A stretch of 56,668 nucleotides of DNA from the NCBI GenBank assembly GCA_031550975.1, contig JAVBOC010000002.1, forward strand, positions 1-56,668, given 5' to 3'. Position 1 is the first letter of the stretch, and each line of letters starts with the position of its first letter. The notes below the pieces were generated by a model, which had not been told where the DNA came from, did not search any database, and saw nothing but the letters and a program-made list of their open reading frames with translations. The translations under genes and the position numbers were made by a program. Source of the DNA: UBA947 sp031550975. GTDB taxonomy: Bacteria > Cyanobacteriota > Vampirovibrionia > Gastranaerophilales > Gastranaerophilaceae. Below, in pieces: positions 54,173 through 56,668 of this stretch.

Positions 54173-54994
54173 ATGATTACTATTAAAAAAGAAATTGAAA
54201 TTTCCGGCCACGGCCTGATGACAAACAAACCGTGTACTGTACGGCTTGTTCCATCGGACTCCGATAAAATCAGATTTTTCATAAAGGATTACGCGCCGTT
54301 TGTTGCTGATGTTGATAATGTTTTGACTACCCAAAATTGTGTTACCTTGGGCGTCGGCAAAGCAAAAGCAATGCTAACTGAGCATCTGTCTGCTGCGCTT
54401 GCTTTTTGTGAAATAGACTCGCTTGATATTTATATGAGCGAGGAAGAAATTCCTGTCTTAGATGGCAGCGCAAAAGAGTGGGTTGAACTGATTAAAAAAG
54501 CAGGAATTAAAAAACCGCTGCTGCACAAACCGACATATTACACTGTTTCAGAACCGGTTTATTACTTAAACGGCAAAACTTCGCTGGTGATTTTACCTGA
54601 TGAGGAACTTAGAATAACTTATGCGGTGAACTACGACCACCCTGATTTAAAAAACCGTTGGACATCCATGGATTTGAGTAAACCATTCAACCAAATTATT
54701 GAAGCCCGCACCTTTGGATTCTATAAAGATTTGAAGAAATTTCAAGCGCTTGGACTCGCGCGCGGGGTAACACTTGAAAATACAGTTGGTTTGACAGATA
54801 ATGGTTACACGGTTGAGTTGCGCTCGCCAAATGAGCCAATAAAACACAAAATACTGGATTTAATCGGCGATTTGCACCTAACAGGAGTTAACCCGCTACA
54901 CCTTAAAGCACAGATTCTAGTGAAAGAGGCAGGACACGCGGTTCACGTAAAAGTCGCAAAAGAATTAAAAAAGAAATTAATCGAATTGAAATAA
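54173..54994 (+). CDS. lpxC: UDP-3-O-acyl-N-acetylglucosamine deacetylase
   Basis: LpxC catalyses the committed step of lipid A synthesis. Zinc ligands are His71 in LTEHLSAAL and His225/Asp229 in KHKILDLIGDLHLTG, and the catalytic His lies in AGHAVHVKVAK near residue 255. Glu in EEEIPVLDGSAKEW is the general base region. The length of 273 residues is a little short of the 300 typical for proteobacterial enzymes. No good ribosome binding site precedes the ATG, and the upstream octamer array may influence expression. fabZ follows after 12 bases. Confidence 0.95.
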   Translation: MITIKKEIEISGHGLMTNKPCTVRLVPSDSDKIRFFIKDYAPFVADVDNVLTTQNCVTLGVGKAKAMLTEHLSAALAFCEIDSLDIYMSEEEIPVLDGSAKEWVELIKKAGIKKPLLHKPTYYTVSEPVYYLNGKTSLVILPDEELRITYAVNYDHPDLKNRWTSMDLSKPFNQIIEARTFGFYKDLKKFQALGLARGVTLENTVGLTDNGYTVELRSPNEPIKHKILDLIGDLHLTGVNPLHLKAQILVKEAGHAVHVKVAKELKKKLIELK

Positions 54995-55006
54995 GGAGAG
55001 TCTGAC

Positions 55007-55453
55007 ATGACTACAACAGAAGAAACATTAAGCTTTGATACGATGGAAATTATGGCAATGATTCCGCACCGCTACCCGTTTTTGTTGGTAGACAGAATCA
55101 CTGAATGTGTTCCGGGCAAATATGCTAAAGGCTACAAGAATGTTACTATGAACGAAGAATTTTTCCAAGGACACTTCCCGGGAAACCCAATCATGCCAGG
55201 AGTTTTACAGATCGAAGCCTTAGCACAGTGTTCAGCACCGGTATTGATGACCCTGCCTGAATTCAAGGACAAATTAACTCTTTTTGCAGGTATGGAGAAT
55301 GTTAGATTTAAAAACATCGTGCGCCCAGGCGACAGACTTGATATGCATATTGAACTTTTGAAACTAAAAGGGCCAATCGGCAAATCTCATGCTGTTGGAA
55401 TGGTCGATGGCAAAATCGTTGTTGAAGCCGACATGACCGTTTGCATGAAATAG
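55007..55453 (+). CDS. fabZ: 3-hydroxyacyl-[acyl-carrier-protein] dehydratase
   Basis: FabZ dehydrates 3-hydroxyacyl-ACP and competes with lipid A synthesis for the same acyl chains, so clustering with lpxC and lpxD is common. The hot-dog fold has catalytic His21 in MIPHRYPFLLVDR and Glu70 in GHFPGNPIMPGVLQIEALAQ. The length of 148 residues is normal. AAGGAGAG lies before the ATG. Confidence 0.96.
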   Translation: MTTTEETLSFDTMEIMAMIPHRYPFLLVDRITECVPGKYAKGYKNVTMNEEFFQGHFPGNPIMPGVLQIEALAQCSAPVLMTLPEFKDKLTLFAGMENVRFKNIVRPGDRLDMHIELLKLKGPIGKSHAVGMVDGKIVVEADMTVCMK

Positions 55454-55543
55454 TAACAAATGTAACAATACCCGGTTTTATATAGCAAAAATTTTCTTTA
55501 TGATTTTTACTATCCAAAGTAACGTAAAGAAAAGGATTTTTTT

Positions 55544-56434
55544 ATGCAAATCAGAGGAATTACCAACAACGTTTTTTCAAATAGAAACTTGGGAGTAAAC
55601 AAACAAAACACCCCCGTAAACTATAGCAGCATACCTGTTCAGCGCGTAGATACCGTGAGTTTCAGCGGGATGCCTTATTATAAACAGGGTGAAAAACTTT
55701 CAGCAGAAATTTTAGCAAAAATCAAAGCATTGTGTGAGGTTCCTACAATCCCGAAACCGCATGCTGTTCCGGAAGCCATAGCCAACAAAGATATACGCGG
55801 GAAAATAATGGTTGACGACAATGAGGAAGAAAAAATTGTGAACATCATTTTAGATTCGCAACCCATCAATGCTGTTATTAGAAGCATTGAAACTATAGTG
55901 AAAAAAGGATCCTCCGGTGAAATTATGCATATATATGACCAGTGCAAGGAAACAGGACAAACTATAAGATGCATCAGATACCTCAACGGGTTAATACAAC
56001 AAATATCCACTATGGGCGCAACTAAAAAAACAACAACCTCTTTCGGGCATGATGCTCAGGGCAGAAGATATGTTAGCGCAATAGCTATACATGACTTTAA
56101 AGACGGGAATTATGATACACTAAACACTAATATTATTTTTGAACCGCCAAAGCTGAACCAACCTACAACTGCAACCAGACCATCTTATATTTATACCCAA
56201 GGACGTTATATTTCATTGGATGAGGGAAATAATATAAAAGGCGTTGCTGAACTGGGCCAAGACGGCGCCATTAATATACGTGCCGACTTTGAAAAAAATG
56301 GACGTTTAAAAGAAGTGTATTTTGAAGACAGAAGCCACGGGACAAGCGTACTAAAGCCAAAGGGTGATACTATGACCTATAAAATCGGAGCAGACGGAGA
56401 AACTGTTCAAGATGTATGGGACGGCACCTGGTAG
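55544..56434 (+). CDS. Unknown protein with long Asn-rich N-terminus and a Phe-Ser-Gly motif
   Basis: The first 45 residues are Asn/Val-rich without a signal peptide and reach VDTVSFSGMPYYKQGEKLS. The middle has KPHAVPEAIANKDIRGKIMVDDNEEEKIVNIIL, and the second half is made of beta-hairpin-like repeats with turns such as HDAQGRRYVSA, KDGNYDT and DEGNNIKGVAELGQDG, similar in style to YD/RHS-like turns. No cysteine-protease motif is present. AAAGGA lies nine bases before the ATG. It is probably lineage-specific; function unknown. Confidence 0.68.
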   Translation: MQIRGITNNVFSNRNLGVNKQNTPVNYSSIPVQRVDTVSFSGMPYYKQGEKLSAEILAKIKALCEVPTIPKPHAVPEAIANKDIRGKIMVDDNEEEKIVNIILDSQPINAVIRSIETIVKKGSSGEIMHIYDQCKETGQTIRCIRYLNGLIQQISTMGATKKTTTSFGHDAQGRRYVSAIAIHDFKDGNYDTLNTNIIFEPPKLNQPTTATRPSYIYTQGRYISLDEGNNIKGVAELGQDGAINIRADFEKNGRLKEVYFEDRSHGTSVLKPKGDTMTYKIGADGETVQDVWDGTW

Positions 56435-56500
56435 CAGAATATTTTATAAAAATTGGTCGTTACAAAACATAACAACTATATACTTTTTTCCTAATATGGG

Positions 56501-56506
56501 TATAAT
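56501..56506 (+). promoter_or_regulatory. -10 box of the last pilin gene
   Basis: A perfect TATAAT lies 28 bases before the ATG, with AAAAGGAG between them. No -35 box is clear. Confidence 0.5.
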
Positions 56507-56534
56507 TACTTTATAGGATAAAAGGAGATTTGTT

Positions 56535-56668
56535 ATGCATAAAAAAGGTTTTACTTTGGCCGAAGTGCTGATTGTACTTGGGGTTATCGGAGTTGTGGCA
56601 GCGCTTACTATTCCAGCACTAATGAAAAATTGGCAGGAAGACCGCTGGAAAACAGAACAGAAGGTCTT
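56535..56668 (+). CDS. Type IV pilin-like protein, truncated by the window edge
   Basis: The 44 visible residues start MHKKGFTLAEVLIVLGVIG, a textbook prepilin signal with Gly before the cut and Glu5 in the mature helix, and continue IPALMKNWQEDRWKTEQK. The MHKKG start and the NW-x2-RWKT segment resemble the pilin at 10515. AAAGGAG precedes the ATG. The rest of the gene lies beyond the window. Confidence 0.88.
   Translation, partial: MHKKGFTLAEVLIVLGVIGVVAALTIPALMKNWQEDRWKTEQKV

Overview
The window comes from a Gram-negative, AT-rich bacterium with dense gene packing. It carries lipid A genes (lpxD, lpxC, fabZ), an ADP-heptose-type nucleotidyltransferase, a beta-barrel C-terminus, several type IV pilin-like proteins, an AMIN-domain protein and a FliI-type ATPase. 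The mixture, the pilin style (IPALMKNW and similar) and the many lineage-specific proteins suggest a non-photosynthetic relative of Cyanobacteria (Melainabacteria/Vampirovibrionia, probably gut Gastranaerophilales). That placement is inference; no rRNA is present.

Layout. 1-3000: end of an outer-membrane barrel gene and a two-gene CDP-ribitol/polyol-phosphate operon. 3100-11000: zinc-ribbon protein, CoA-transferase pair, SIMPL protein, a complete AmmeMemoRadiSam set (A and B fused), nitroreductase, phosphopantetheinyl transferase, pilin. 11000-20900: orphan sugar-binding lipoprotein, an AMIN-domain reading frame broken by two in-frame TAA codons, era, a Cys-rich pilin, an HD protein, a ketopantoate-reductase-like gene, a dicarboxylate transporter, queF and yraN. 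21000-25000: FliI-type ATPase preceded by five tandem paralogues of unknown function. 25000-37000: rpsP with a long tail, a calpain-like protease, response regulator, GH57 enzyme, alanine symporter, gmk, coaBC, NIF3. 37400-45900: a structured RNA region with tRNA-Gln, tag, a hybrid histidine kinase, lineage-specific membrane proteins, and a DUF2023-flavodoxin operon with paired palindromic operators. 45900-56668: Dps-like ferritin, priA carrying an inserted DUF559 endonuclease element, p15/PC4, dapB, asd, hldE-like, lpxD-lpxC-fabZ, and a truncated pilin.

Three genome-wide habits stand out. First, about a dozen genes have a -10 box (often extended TGnTAnnnT) ending exactly 6-7 nt before the start codon and no Shine-Dalgarno, so they are probably translated from leaderless mRNAs. 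Second, palindromic and octanucleotide repeats occur between genes and also in frame inside housekeeping genes (nif3, coaBC, panE, era, priA). Third, several unknown proteins share an Asn-rich N-terminus ending in a short Phe-Gly/Lys/Ser motif. The most striking single object is a 493-bp inverted-repeat-bounded DUF559 nuclease element sitting in frame within priA, just ahead of the helicase Walker A motif.
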